Positions 33,201 to 48,200 of a stretch of DNA of 64,000 nt are shown piece after piece. Numbering within the stretch: position 1 is the stretch's first letter; every line of letters begins with the position of its first letter. The position numbers and the translations under genes were made by a program. Location of the stretch: the NCBI RefSeq assembly GCF_004798865.1, contig NW_025335515.1, positions 124,001 to 188,000 of the forward strand. The letters run 5' to 3'. This DNA is from Varanus komodoensis. Its lineage: Eukaryota > Chordata > Lepidosauria > Squamata > Varanidae. The notes beneath the pieces were generated by a model, which did not search any database, was not told where the DNA came from, and saw nothing but the letters and a program-made list of their open reading frames with translations.

Positions 33201-36200
33201 TTTACCCAAGTCTCTGAATGATTGTGCTGCCCAGGTAGTTGCTTATTAATCATCATGCTTTTCACTTTGGTTTTAAATATTTGAAACATTTTAACTGATG
33301 CTTTTGTATTGTGATGTGTTTTGTAAACTGCTTACAGGTTTCCTATGGTAAGCAGTGTATCATGAGCTTTGGTATCTTTTGGAGCGCTAAGGCATGTTTC
33401 ATCTCTTCTGACTCTCTCTACTTCATTCTTCTCCATTCTTTCTTTTCCTCTACCATTTATATTTTTGCTTTACTTTGACAGCTGTGTGGATAGTTACTGG
33501 GTTTTTCTTATTAACAAAGTTTGTCTTTTTCCTTTTATTATTTTATAAAATACAGTATAGCAACAACATTCAGTTCTTTTTGAATTAAAAAAAACATTCA
33601 GTTTGCTTTTTCTGTTTTTTCCCCCAAATCTTACTTCTGAATTACCTGCAGTGGAATTATGGAAAACAAAGGCCAAACTCTAATATGTTTAGACAGAAGA
33701 AAAGTCGTAAAACTCTCAATGGGACTGACTGGCTCAGGAATTCTGAGAGCTTTAGGACTTTTTTCTGTCTGAACATGCATACAATTGGACCCTAAGTCAG
33801 TTTGAGCAAAACTCATTAAGTGCTTGTTTTCAGTTTGCACGTGAACCTTAAGAACATGTAAAACATTTGCTTCATGTTATATGTATTTTAATAAAACTCT
33901 TATTAAAAGTAGTATTTCAATTGCAAATAATTGCAGTGCATTAAAAGCTGGCTCTGCATGTTGTGAGCAGAGCCAGCTGGAGCCAGGGGTCAGACTGGAT
34001 GGCCAGGGAGGTCCCCTTCTGACTCACTGTTTCTAAAAGGTAGAATAACTTATTTCCAAGTAAAGATTTACTTCCAAATACATAGAGCAAAACAGTTTAC
34101 TACTGCTAAAAATACCTTGCATGCAATGTGTTTGGCTCTCAGGAGACCTTTGTGGGCCAAGTATTTATTTACAGGAAGGATATTGGAAAGGAGGAATAGG
34201 AAGATTCTTTGTAACAAAGGTCCTGTAAAATGTTGAGTATGCTGGAACCCCATTTTAGAAAACAATGTTGGTACTTCATAGATCATTGATGAGCAGTAAA
34301 ATAAACTTAGAACTCTGAAGAACGATAACCTATTAACATCTGAATGATGACAGTTGGTGTAACAATGCAAGATGTGAGTAGAATGGCATTGTGCCCTCCC
34401 CTCTTCTTTCTCCTTCTTTCACTATTCCAACCTGGTTCCAGACACTGTAGACTAAAACTCTCAGCATATTTCCATTGGCCATGTTGCCTGGGGTTGATGG
34501 CTAGTATAAAGGAAAGAGGTGCTTGGATTTATTCGATGACTTCTTGAGGGCACAATCCTTTGCTAGGTTAGACAGAAAAAGCATACAACTTCCAGTACAC
34601 CCTACCCAGCGTACAGTTTAATTGATTTGGATAACTGGATTAGGGGGGCAAAATATTCTGCACAATATTTCATTTCTTTCTCACTATCTGGGAAACTTAA
34701 GTGATATTAGTGGAGCTATTGCCAGCTAGCATTGTATGTTAAAGGTAATAATTAAAGCTCTAGAATTAATAACTATATTCTTTTTGCAGAGATATGATAG
34801 CCACTGGCTGTGAAGATAAAAATGTTCGTGTCTACTACCTAGCAACTAGCTCTGATCAGCCACTGAAAGTATTCAGTGGGCATACTGCAAAAGTGTTTCA
34901 TGTAAGATGGTCTCCTCTGAGAGAAGGAATCTTATGCAGTGGTTCTGATGATGGGTGAGCATGTCTGGGCTGGAATTATGGTGTAACTGTAGTATAAAAA
35001 ATGCCGTACATCCATACTATTAAAGTCAATGGGAGACTTGTCTTTGATTCAGTACATGAGGGTAGACTGTACTCAGTGTGTATGCTATTTGTCTTTATAT
35101 ATTATATTCATCTGATATCAAAACTACAGGATGACTTATGTGGAAGGATGGTTTAGATTGGAACTGAGCTGCTGTAGTTGACACTGTACCAGTGTATAGT
35201 CCTACTCTGAGAGGGCCTATGTAGCTCGATGAGTCCAGTGTTCTAGTCTTGGTTAGACTTTGGGATTATCCATTGATGCTTACTATTTGGAATGATATTG
35301 GAAAGAAGCACGTTCACACCCACAAGGATTTATTAAAAATTCTCTAAGTCCAGCTCTGAGCAATATCCAAATGGCCCAATAGGTTATTAACTTTGGCTTG
35401 CCTTGACAGTGATTCAGTTACCTGATAGTGAACCAAATTCCATTTCTCTGAAGACAGCTGAAGAAGATAAAGGCTGTGCTATCCCTGTCTTCTTTCACTG
35501 AGACTGCAGCTGCAGTTCTGTGCACTTTTAGTGGACATTATTTCTGAGTAAACATATATTGGCTTGAACTGCAGAAATGCTAGGTTCTGACCAAATTAAG
35601 TGGATAACAAAAGCCTTTATTTTGAAATTGATGAAGGAAGATGAAAAGGGGAAGACTATAATGTGTAGAGCTTCACATGTAGTTGTAGGTGATAACAGAT
35701 TTATGTGTGAGTGGCAGCAAGCATACACATGGTGTTCTGTGCCATATGCATTAGTGAAGTGAGCATTGCAACAAACAGGTCACCTTTGAAATGTCAGGAA
35801 CTTTTGTAGACCTGAAAGTTCTTGTGATTGGAATTCACAAGAACCCTCCATAAAGGAAATTAGGAGGATATGTACTCGGAGGAGGGCTTTCTTTGTGGTG
35901 GCACCCAATCTATGGAATGCGCTCCCCAGAGAGGTCCTCCTGGCGCCGTTGTTATTTGTTTTTTGGTGCCAGGCAAAGACCTTTTTATTCAAGCATCTTT
36001 TTAATTGTTAATGTTATTTTTATTTTAAAGTTTTTGGCCAGGGTGACTTATTTTATACAGTTATGTGTAGTTTATATTGTTATTTATGTATTTTAATTTA
36101 TTTATTTGTAAGCTGCCCCGAGGCTTCGGCGAATGGGGCAGCCTAGAAATTTTCTAAATAAATAAATAAATAAATTGCTGAAGCAATTCACCAAAGTTTT

Positions 36201-39200
36201 TCACTTGGTTAGGGACTGTTAATTTTACAGTAGGAGAACGTGCATGCAATTGAATGCTGTGGTGTGAGCATCTTTATTTAAAGTGACATTTTATCAACTC
36301 GTGTTACAGGACTGTTCGAATTTGGGATTATACACAAGATGCGTGTATAAACGTTCTTAGTGGGCATACAGCGCCAGTGCGAGGATTGCTGTGGAATACT
36401 GAAATACCCTATTTACTGATATCAGGTAGCTGGGATTATACAATCAAAGTATGGGACACAAGAGATGGAATCTGTCTGGACACAGTGTATGATCATGGTG
36501 CAGATGTCTATGGTAATGTATTTAAGGAACTTGATTCAACACATTTTCAGTAAACTTAATTTTCTTAAATATTTCCATTCAGTATTTTAAAACTAATTCA
36601 TTAAAATATCTTTCCATTAGGATTAACATGTCATCCTAGTCGTCCCTTCACTATGGCCTCTTGTTCTCGAGATTCCACTGTGAGACTTTGGTCTTTAACA
36701 CCTCTAATAAATCCTCTTCAGATAAATATCTTGGCAGACAGATCATGGGATGAGATTATTGGAAACACTGGTGGGTGATACTCATATGAGCTGATACTAT
36801 GGATGTAGAAATTATCCCTGTGTTTCAAAAATTTCCACTTTGTTTCACCATGGTCTTTAATATCCATTAAAAGTTTATGGAATGTTTTGGATATCTTTGC
36901 TTCTCTGTGTGAGAGAGCATGTGGGATGGACTTCATCAACCTGTCCAGACTTGAGAGGGAGGAAATCACATGATTTCCCTAGAGTCCTGAAAAAAGACTT
37001 TCAGCAGTCAGTTGATTCATGCATGTTGTCAATATTGCATAGGCAAATGCAAATATTATATGGCTGGATACCCAACAGTTTTCACATCATTTTATTGTGT
37101 TGTCTTGATATCAAGCATATTTACTTTAGGTCTATAGGTTGATTAGCATAGACCATCCTGTAAATGCCAGTTACAGGCTCTAAAATTATTTGTTTCCTTG
37201 TTATTTTTATGCTCATTGAGCTTCATTCAGAGTTCCAGTGATGGGCAGTTCCATGTGACTAATTTTGTATGGAAATGTTTATCCTGCTGAGGGCAATACA
37301 GTACTGGCAAACATCCAGTTTTGCATTCAGACTTTCATTTTTCCACTTTCCACTTAGCTTGTGCAAGGGATTGTAGCTGCCAGTAAGGTTTTTCCCACAA
37401 TAGAAAGTAAATCTGATAAAATCAGGCATATGCAATGTTCAGTATAATTGTCCATAGCAGTGGAGCAATATTGGTGGTTAAAACCAAACCTGCAGAATTA
37501 CTATGGAATCCCTAGCTGCAGACCAAAAGATTAACAGAGCCTAACAGCTAGAGAAACTTGCAGTATGCAGGTTCCTTCACATGTGGGACTCTGACAGTTA
37601 ACCATATATATATCCAATTAACCTTCTTATTTTAAAAGGTGTAAATATTTGTTTTTAATAGATCGTGTTATCGAAGTAGGTGCTCCTCCTCTGCTATGTG
37701 GCAAAGTATCAAGAGATATAAAACAAGAAGTGGACAAAGTGACTGGAAATTCTAGAGGGAGAAAACTGAGATGGCTTTCAGAATGTTTATCAGTGAGTAT
37801 TAAATAGTAAAAATTGATAGTAAAAATGATACAGGTACATTGTTATGTTCTGTCAAGTCATCTGTCAAGTCCTCTCTGATTTATGGCAACATACACCTAT
37901 AAATTCATACATATAGCTAGTTTATAGCAATGTGTTAGGGGCTCTGAGTGCTTCTCATAGCAATGCAGGGGTGGAGAAAAAATCTGCACCATGGCCCCAT
38001 CCATCCTTTTCCATCTGTGGGACAGGCAGGAAACCTTGAGGGGCACATTGATTGATTGATTGATTGCTTTTGTATGCTGTCCTATTATACAAGATCTCAG
38101 GATGGCTAATGTGGCTTCTGCCAGGAACTAGGTTGGCATACATGCTGGGATGGAGGCTCTACCCAAGGGAGCTTCTGCAGGTAGTTCTCTCAGAACCAGT
38201 GGGAAACTGTGAAGTGGATCTCCTGTGCCTCACGCCTGGCAGTGGTGAGCTTGAGGGTAGGTGGCAATGGACTTTGTTGACTCCTGAGGATTGTCAGGGA
38301 AAAGATGGAAATAGAGGAGAGGGCAGGAAGCAAAACAGGGGATGCAGACTTTTCAGGGCAATTGCCCTGTTCGCAATACCCCGCATATAGCCCATGTGCT
38401 CATTTTGTGTAAAGACAACTTTACAGAATGATGAGCAATGTTTCTGCAAGAAAAGCAACAGCAGAGCAGCTTCCAAGTGATGTATGTGTGAACTGCAGCA
38501 ACAAGCAGTGCCAAACACAGCTGCCCTCAAGATCACTGTTGGAGGTGGCATGGTGTGTTTCTCTTCTGCCAGCAACATTCCAAAGCTGTGACCTCTTTCT
38601 GTGAAACTTTATGGCAGCAGTATGGAAACCATGCTGCTGGGTTTATACAATGGAGCAAGCCATAAAAATAGCATGACCCCTGTTTACCTCAGCTTCCTCC
38701 TCATTTTCTTGTGAAACACTATGCCCTAGTCTTCAGATTTTACTGCTAACCAGGTCTAGGCAATAATAAATAAGTAATAAACACCTGCTCTTCCTCTATC
38801 TCTGCCTCCATGTTCTTTCCCTTCCTATCCAACCCTAACCATGTGCCACTGGAATGGAAACATCAATGGAACAGTTCCTTTTCTTTCTTGAAACTGCCTG
38901 CTCACCCTTCAAATCCACTGCTGAGAGTTAGGGGCCCTCTAGAAGGCACATGGGGAAGGAGAAGTCCTGCCATATGGGTGGACATTGGATTTAGGTTTTA
39001 ATCTGTAACATTGATGATGAAGAATAGATAAATAATAATGCGCAGCTATACATACATAAATAGGGGGCATGCAAGAACCAAGTTGGTGTTCTTTTTAATC
39101 TAAATTCAGTGTTGGCTTATTTACTTGTAAACTGACCTATTCTTGCTTTCCCATTGACTGACAACATGCAGATTGTACCATTTTGTTACAGACTTAATTC

Positions 39201-42200
39201 TTGTATAGCTTAACTAATCTTGTACTTCATGTTGTTGTTGTTATTCCAGCCCCCAGGAGGCAGTAAAAACTTATGGGATCTTGTAGCTGTAATAAAAGGC
39301 CAAGATGATAGCTTGCTTCCACAGAATTATTGCAAAGGGATTATGCACATGAAACATCTGGTTAGATTTAGAATGGTAAGCTAAGTATGCAAATGGACCA
39401 TCTTCTTTCTCAGTTACAACAAAGATACTATTACTTCATATGGCAAAATGCCCATTATGAAAATAGTATGTACTTTAGCAAGAAATCTTGCCTTTTCCTA
39501 CTTGAGTGAGTTGTCTATTAGTTGGCTGATGCACTTATTTATACCTCTTGCTGCACTCTTGTTTCCTTGAGCCAGTTGATTTTAGGCCAGTGACTGGCAT
39601 ACATGTTTAGTCTATTTAGGTATAGTTTGTATTTCTCTTTACACGAACAATTACAACAGTTGTAAATGGTTATACGAACCCATACCAGATATATAAATGG
39701 GAACTGTAATTTTGGAATATAGCAACTCTCTTCTTAATTAGGCTGTTCATTAGGCAGTATAGAAATAGTAAAGCAAATTTGTTTTCCAATGGAAATGTTG
39801 GGAAGGGATTTTCAACCTGCCAATTTTTAAAATGTAAAAACTACCATGTTGGTGAGACTAATACACAGCAAGTATTATAAAATATCTTACAATACTAGAC
39901 ATTCCAAGATGTACTTTTTGTTACTACATAATATGCTACCAAAATATCAAAATTCTATTTTGCTACAATTAACAATGGATCAAGTTTTGGTCTTTTTTCT
40001 TTGTTGGTAAAGGTGTTTCTTTTGGATACTCTTCCCATATGTACATTCCACTGAATGAAATTAGGAAAATTTACATGTGTTAATTTCAACAGGGCTTGCA
40101 TAAGGGCTTCAGGGTTTTGCACGAAAAGTCCAGGCAAATAACATGAAAGGAAGGCATGGGAACATTTTCTGCAAGTCAGAAATAAGTTGGTTGAATAGTG
40201 TAGTGCATGGTACTAGTTTTTCTGCCTTACAGATGGACCATAGTTATATTATTTGGCGGGTAGAGGGGGGAATAGAACTTCAAATGCAGCAGCAGTTCTC
40301 TAGCAATTGGGGCCATGCAGCTAGGCCCCAAAGTTATCAAAGTTTACCACATGTTGTAGCGAAACAGCTTATTGCATTTTTTTCTTCTTTCAGTCTAAAG
40401 CCCAGGAACTCACAACTGTAAAGATGTCTAAATTTGGAGGTGGCATTGGCACACCTAGCAAGGAAGAAAGGCTAAAGGAAGCAGCAGAGATACATCTAAG
40501 ACTCGGGCAGATTCAGAGATACTGTGAACTTATGGTGGAACTTGGAGAGGTAAATACTAGATCATTGCATGATATATTATTAAAGTAGGGTTCCCTAATT
40601 CTGTATGCTTTCCCCTTATTTTAAAACAGAACTACACATTCCAAAGCATATCCATGAATCTGAACTGGGAAGTCTTGGGAAAGGGTGTAAACAAGACTTG
40701 TTGGGTGCTTAAAAGGGATTAAATACCCTCACAAACATTCCGTTCTCTTTGCAAATGTCTTTCCTTCCCATGCCTGCATTACTGTTAACCCAAAAGTATT
40801 TAGGAAAACACGTTTGCTGAATTACATGAGGTTCTGCCCTTAGACTATCTGGAAAAGAGTTTGTTCAAAACCAATTTATTTTATGCATATACAGTAAACA
40901 CAGAATTACTCTGCAATTCATTTTTGAAGAATGACCATTGGCAAACTGGCTTCTTTACTGACTACTTCATTTTTCATATTCTTCACTTTCAAATAGGAGT
41001 GGAAAGGCTAACTAAATGGTTAGTTTATAAATGAAAAAATCTTCAGAATAGGGGGCTGTTTTCAAAAATGATTGAATGGCTCATGTTTCTTGAATTTAAA
41101 TATAAATAATATTATGCACAACATATTCTCTTCTAGTGGGACAAAGCACTTTCAGTTGCACCAGGGGTATCTATGAAATACTGGAAGAAGTTAATGCAAA
41201 GGTAAGATTAAAAAGTTGGAAAAAAGGCAGTTCATCATAACTGCAGCTCTAGGGGGTGAATATAAAGTTTTAACCCTTTTGCAGAATTTATCAGGGAAGC
41301 TAAAATTACTCAGTGTAGTAAATATGGATTTCCAATTAATTTGATAAGGATCCTTTCAGCACTGAAAGAATCAATAACAATCTGTACTGCTCTATCCAAG
41401 TTTAAACTATTAAATCAACATGTAGTCTAAGATTATTGATTCCCTGTCTGTTTGATAAATCCCACCAATCTGTCAGCAAAAAATTTAATTCATATTTTAA
41501 TATCTACATTCATTAACAAAATGGGCTAATAGCACAACAAGTGTGATCCTCACCAGGTTTTGGAATCATCATAAATTAAATAAAAGAAGGGAATTCTATT
41601 CAAAATTATAAAGTCATAAAAGTTTCAGAATGAAGAAACTAGCAAATACCATTCAGTTGGAGATACTTCCAAGCATTTTTATGATTTCTTTGATATGCTA
41701 AGGCAACATAAAAATGCCTTTGTGAGGAATCTGTGCATGGAAGAATAGCATAAGAAATAAAACCCTATTTATATCCTCGTCTGATGTTTCACTACCATAC
41801 TATAAACATTAGAAAAAAAACTTTCAAAATTGTGAATTTATATCTACTGAAATAACATTACAGTATTTCTTCTGCTTAAGAGTATGTGCCAAAATCTTAC
41901 AGGTATGTTCACAATTTTGTCAATATTTCTGTAGGTATGTATTTAAAATTTTTATATACCAATACAGTATGTTTGACATAAACCAGTTAAATAAATTCTT
42001 ACTTATGAGAAGGATGTTATTTAACTCACATTAAACTTTTCTGTTCTTTCTGATATATTTGTGCAGTAAAGGAAATATCAAGCTGGGTATAAGATTCTTC
42101 AATTTCTTAACTCTTGGTTTTTTTTAAAACAAAAAATTCTTTAAGCAAAAGTTGTAGACAATAATTGACCCCAGGTAAAAAAGCTTTATTGGCCTCCCAC

Positions 42201-45200
42201 ACAGTGGTGCAAGAATCAACACTGTCCTCATTATCTTCAAAATATTCAGTGGAAATCTGATTTTTTTTGACACTTTATCATTAAGAAAAGAAACAGTAAG
42301 GCAGAGGGACCTTGAAAATCCAAAAAATGCAACTCTAGGTAAATACGGGCATAATCTGATTGTATCAGCATATCAATCTTATAAACTTTTATTTGACATT
42401 ATGAAGCTATAGGAACTATAAAATAATATACTAGAAAGCAGTTCCGATGTACTTTTGAAATAATAGTGTAGTCTCACTTGAAAGGATACAAAATTCTCCA
42501 AGCATCAGTCAAATCATCTTCATTCATATAGGCCTGAAGAATGAGCCTCATCACAATTTGCCTCTTGGGTCCAGGCATTCGCCTATCCATCACTGGATCT
42601 AAAATCTCATAAAAATTCCTGCCACTGATCAGATAATCATAAGCAGTAGCAACCAAAACAATCATATAACATAACCAGAAAGTCATTGTTGGGCCCAATC
42701 ATAGCAATTGCTTTATCCGTATATCATTATTACTATTTAATTATTATATTACACTACATTTATACTCTGCCTTTTTTCCTCTTCTGAGGAATCTAAGGTG
42801 GCTTACATAACCCTTCTTCTCTCCACTTTATCTTCACTTGTAAGGTAGCTTAATCTTAAGAGTCTGTGGCTGGCCCAAATGTACTAGTAGTAGTAATGGC
42901 CCAGCCACAATCATAACACATCCATCAGGACTTCTTTTGAATTTGAAAAAGGGAGTTGCTTATTAAGCAAAAATTGTAACCCTTTTAAATCATGTCCAGG
43001 AATTATAAACATAGACCTTGCCAACCCAGTCTTTGCTCAACAAATCTTTTCTCTACCTTACTCAAATGGGTGCCAGCAACAGTATAGGAACTGTCATCAA
43101 TTTAGATGCCTTTAAAGGGGGATTTGACATATTTATGAGGATAAAGATACTAGTGGTTACACTGTATGCTGCTTCCAGGATCAACAGCACCATGCCTCTG
43201 AATACCAGTGGCTGGGGATCAACAGTGAGAAGGTACAACTGCATTTACTCCCTACTTGTGGACTTTTGCATAGGCATCTGGTTGGCCACAGAGGGAACAA
43301 GATGCTTGACTGGGATTCAGATCCTGTTTCTAGTTCTCATTTCATTTAGCTATGAAATTCACTGGGTGACTTAGGGGTTTTCACAGTCAGCATAGCCTAC
43401 CTCACAGGGTTGTTATGAAAATGAAATTAAGAGGAAGAAGAGTATGTGAGCTGCCTTCAGTTCCTTCCAGGAAAAAAGGAGGGATATAATAAAATAAAAG
43501 TTTCATGGTGTCCATATTTTCCAACTTTAAAGGAAAAATGTATCTGATAACCAGATTCTCCAAGCATCATTGTGTGTGCGTGTGTGTAATAGGTCATTTG
43601 AGACAATTCTTATAAATGCTTGTGATAGATTCTTTTAACAAATTTTAATTAAAATATACTATCTGCCTGAAAAGGCAGATAAGTGGCAGTGAGCTTTATA
43701 AATTTTGAAGCCCCACTGATGCTCTGTGACTGGATCTTACAGTAAATAACTGCAATGAAACTAAATAGCTGAGATGTTTGATTTTGTTTAGGAGAGCTGA
43801 CCAGTTAATTCAGGAAGAAAATGATGATGTTATTCCATATTGCATAGCTACTGGTGATGTGAAGAAGCTTGTCACATTTTTTACTTCAAGAGGTCAGCTT
43901 AAAGAAGCTCTGCTAGTTGCTCAGGTACCACTATAGGTGCTTATTGTACGTCAGTAAATGCTACATATTTCAAGATGTGAAAAGCCTTTAGCTGTACATT
44001 GTTAACCTACAGTATTAAGTTTAAAGTATATAGTTTCAAACTATGATCAGTGTTCTGTTTCTATAGTTTCCTACTTTTTCCTGAAATAAAAACAAAAACA
44101 AATTCAAGCCCTTCTGTTGAAGAATGACATTGTAAAATGTTGCCACATATTCATACACATTGTGTCTAAATCAACATATGTAGTCGAACTGATCAAAAAT
44201 GTTTTGTTAGTATCAGAAATGAAATTATTGATAAGAAATACACCCATTCTAGATTTACCTGTTTCTACATATATTGTCATCTTGACCTATTTTATTTGTT
44301 TTATACCTTTGTTTCCTTGTACCAATGAAATGGCACTCAAAGTGGGGTATAAATCAGTGTAGCAAATATAACTTACGTGCTGGTCAAACAAATAATAAAT
44401 TTGGTGTTTATGCTGCCAGCAATCCTGTGTTCCAGAATTTTAATTCTAATTTTAATGATGGATCCCACATTGCTCTTGGAAGTTATCCCTGTGAACTAGT
44501 ACTACTTGTAGATATTTTATGCAAGGGTAAGAGGAATACAGCTGCTAGCATAAAGCTCTGGCAAGGTTTTAAGTGTGTCAGATCCATAAATGTAGCTTTT
44601 ACTAGAGAACCTGCATGAGGTTCCAAAGAAAGTTCGTTTTCATTTTCTGCTTTTAGGCTGGAGCTTGTTTTGGTTTTGTTTGCTTTTCCTAAAAATAGTA
44701 TTTTCTTGTGGACAATAAAGCAGTTCAAATAAGTTAGGCCCTCCCCATATGCAGAATGTGTGAATTCTAGTGTTCTAAAATGTTGTAACATATAGCAGGG
44801 GGGCACTTTTCTTCTTCTGTGCTATGCGCTATGCCTGCTTTATATTTTTGTCTTAATTTCCTTTATTAGCCCATTGTTTCCTCCTCAACCTTCCAGTAAT
44901 ATCGAGAAGAATTTTGTGCATTGCTTTGGTTGACATTATTTTACTGCTTCTAGGCAGCATGTGAAGGAAATATACAAACATTCCAGTGTCCAGCCTCTAA
45001 TGGTTCAGCTAATGTTGAAGGAAATAGCATGGAAGATTATAATGAGTGAGTCATACAGAATTTTTTTTAATTGGATGACCTGACAGGTTGAAAAAATAGC
45101 GTACTGATATTTGAGATTAGATACTATTTGCTGAAATTGGAAAACTACTGTTTTTCATTTCTTCATAGTAGATAGATTCCCCTAAACAATGTCTAATTCT

Positions 45201-48200
45201 AAACTTTCCAATCTTGTAACTTTGGGGAATACATGGGTGGGGTATCAAATATGAAGCCCCTTTTGGAGCTTGGCTTATTTATCTGGATCTATAATTTCTT
45301 TATCAATATGTATTGGTTTTGGGCTACTAAGTTTGTTGATGTGAAAAAAAGGAGTGATACAGCTGCCAAATCTTTTATTAAGTAGTGTCACTCAAGAAGT
45401 ATTGACAAAACATCAAATTTCTACTTCTTTGAGGCATGGCAATTATCAGATATTTAACAAATCTTCTTCCCTCATCTTTTTTCAGGAAAGTCATTGAGAA
45501 TCATTACTAGCTTTTTGCAGATCCAAAATCCTTACTATCAGATTTTTTGAAGCTTTTAAAATGATGCTCCAGTACCATGTTGTTTTCCAATTTGCATATA
45601 CTTACCATACACCTACCATTTTCTAAGATCCTGGCTGACTTTCCATGGCACAGCAGCTCACCCTGCCATTATGCTACAAATCTATTGTTGTTTTGCAAAG
45701 TAGCCATGATCAGCCTGACAGATGATTGGGTTTTTCATGGGTATACCACTCCCTTCCTCTTCTCTCCCTTTATAATTATTACTACTACTATTATTATTAA
45801 TTTCATTCTGTACTGCCCATAGCCAAATCTCTCTCCTTCAACCAGATAGCATCCCTGAGGGACTTTATGGAGAGGAATGCACCTCTTCTCTCTTAAAAGA
45901 AACCAGCAAAATCTGATTTTGGCTTTTTCCAATGGTGCTATTATTTTATGTGGTCTTTGGATTGGAAAATTGAAAATTTGAGGAAATCCTTCAGTGAGCA
46001 TTTAGCCAATGGTGTTGGTATAATCTTTACATAGGTAGTTGATGGCTAACTTAATGCCCCATTTCCCAGGAAAGAGAGGTGAGAATTCAGTTGACATTTT
46101 AACCGTATCAGTGTAGACTCTTGTGTCAAGAGAAAGATTCATCCTGTGGATGTGGCAAAAAGCTTAGGAAAATCATGCCGGGATGGTCATGGTGAGATGG
46201 AATAGCCAGTTCTTGGTGCTTTTTGGGAGTCTTAAAGGGAATAGGTCTGTTATGTCTTAGGCTATTCTCTGCAATCTAGCTTCAGTGTAATCCAAATGAT
46301 TTTTTTTTTTTTTTTTTTGGGCATAGACTTCTACATAAAGTCACTGAAGAACTGGCTGAATGGTATTTCCAGGATGGCTGCTCAGTAATGGCTGCTTGTT
46401 GCCATCTAGCTGTTGAAAATATTGAGGTAATTTTTTTCTACCCACTCTCTACAGAAATACTAACAGGTATCAATTACTCTTATTAAGCACAACATTTGTA
46501 TACATTTATTAAATAAAAGGCAATGTTATATAAAAATAAACTTGTTTTTACATCAGTGAGATAGCCAAGATTTGCCACAAATAGGTGTAAAATAAAGAAC
46601 ACGTAAGAGCTGCATTGTTAGCTTTAAAAACCTGGCAGAAAATAATTGAAGAAATTTTAAATGCATTTCATTTGTTAGATTATATCACTACTAGATTTAT
46701 TTATACTACTGGAAATCAGCATATATTGTGTGCAATATAATTTAGATTCTGCTATGCATCACAGTTCTGTGAACTTAATTTCTCTGTCTCCACGGACTTC
46801 TTTATTATACAGATTTTACCCTGTTTCCCTAGAAGAGCTTTAGCAAACTATAGGTAGGGAAGAGGACAAAAAGCATTAATGTGTAACAGGAACTATGTAT
46901 TCCAGACAATGCATTGCTGTCAGTTGCATTCTTTCTTCCTCTTTCCTGGTTATGAAGCAGCTGCTGATTTTTCCTGCCACTGCAAGCAGCAACCATTGAA
47001 GTCATGGGAACAATGGAATGCAAAGCCTAATTCCACTGCCACAGAAAAATCTTTTTTTTTTTATTACATTGTCATAGACCAGTTCTTTAAAAGTTCAAAC
47101 TGAGCTCAAGATATCACAAATGCATGTCTGACCATTCGAGGAAGAAACAGTGTCCACTGGAGTCTTTACAACCACCTTATTCCTTAAACTTCCTTCAAAA
47201 GAGATAAAATGCCCAGTTAGATTCTTACAGTTAAGAAACATTTGATCTGGTTTGCATGATGGCTACAGCCCACTTTGGCTTACTAGCCATGGTGGTTTAT
47301 AGTGCTAACAACTGCCAATTCCCTGCCACACAGCTTTTTATGTTTTCTGAAACTAGCAAGAATGACCTGTTGGGATAGTTAACAAACTACTCTACAACAG
47401 GCCATAGGTTAACCATCCCAACAAGCTAACCTTGCCAGTGTTGGATGACACAAGAAACCACACCTGAGGAGGTTAATCAGTTAGCATAGATTATTTTATT
47501 GTGCAATCACTCTGCTTCAATCATGAAATTTTGCAAGGGGTATAGACAACATTATTTTCATTTGTAACCCACCTGTGTTTTCCTACCTCCATATTTTTTC
47601 CTTACTACATAATACAGTAGGATTATAAATGGAAGACAGTAGTGTCTGGATTCCCATAATCCACTCCTGTATTATTGAAAATAAATTCTTGAAAAAGAAT
47701 CCTTGAGATGCTTGTAACAATTATATGATTTTCTTACTGAGCAAGCTTGCCATGGCAAACCTGATTCGTGGAAATGAACTGGAGCTGGCAGTCAGCATCG
47801 GTACTGTCTTAGGAGAATGTGCAGCACAAGCAACACATTATGCGCTAGAGTTACTAGCAAGAAAATGTATGACTGTAACAGCATGGTAAGAACTCACTCC
47901 AAATATTTTGTACCTAACAAACCATGGTCTATTATAAAAATCCCAAGTATTCAAAATTAGTGTTTATTTTTTATCAAAAGAAATAATGAGAAATTGAAGC
48001 TAAGCTACAATGGTGTGTTGAGCATATTGTGAACTAATGTTCTTGTGGTAAAGAAATTCTGACCCAGTTTGCACATTCAAAGAACCCATGGTTAATGAAC
48101 CATGAATTAGTTGTGTGGTTGTGGAAGTGAGCAAGCTGGTTCTTGTCTGCTTGCCTGCTTCTCCTTTGACCCAGAATTACTTTATTCCTGGTGTGTTTTC

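Larger units (their letters stand above)
31864..34789 (+). other. WDR17: WDR17 intron 12 (2.9 kb)
   Basis: Holds a worn L2-like LINE (32880-33370) and a CR1 3' end (33955-34036). No exon recognised elsewhere. Confidence 0.6.
41202..43791 (+). other. WDR17: WDR17 intron 19 (2.6 kb)
   Basis: Contains an apparent 5'-truncated retrocopy on the - strand (42120-42735) directly beside a MIR-like SINE end on the - strand (42735-42910). A second MIR-like SINE is on the + strand (43295-43497). Confidence 0.6.

Noticed and set aside
42474-42698. 74-codon - strand frame as an intact nested gene
   Set aside because: The protein-like sequence continues upstream only in another frame, there is no acceptor, and a MIR-like SINE abuts it. 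A retrocopy fits better.
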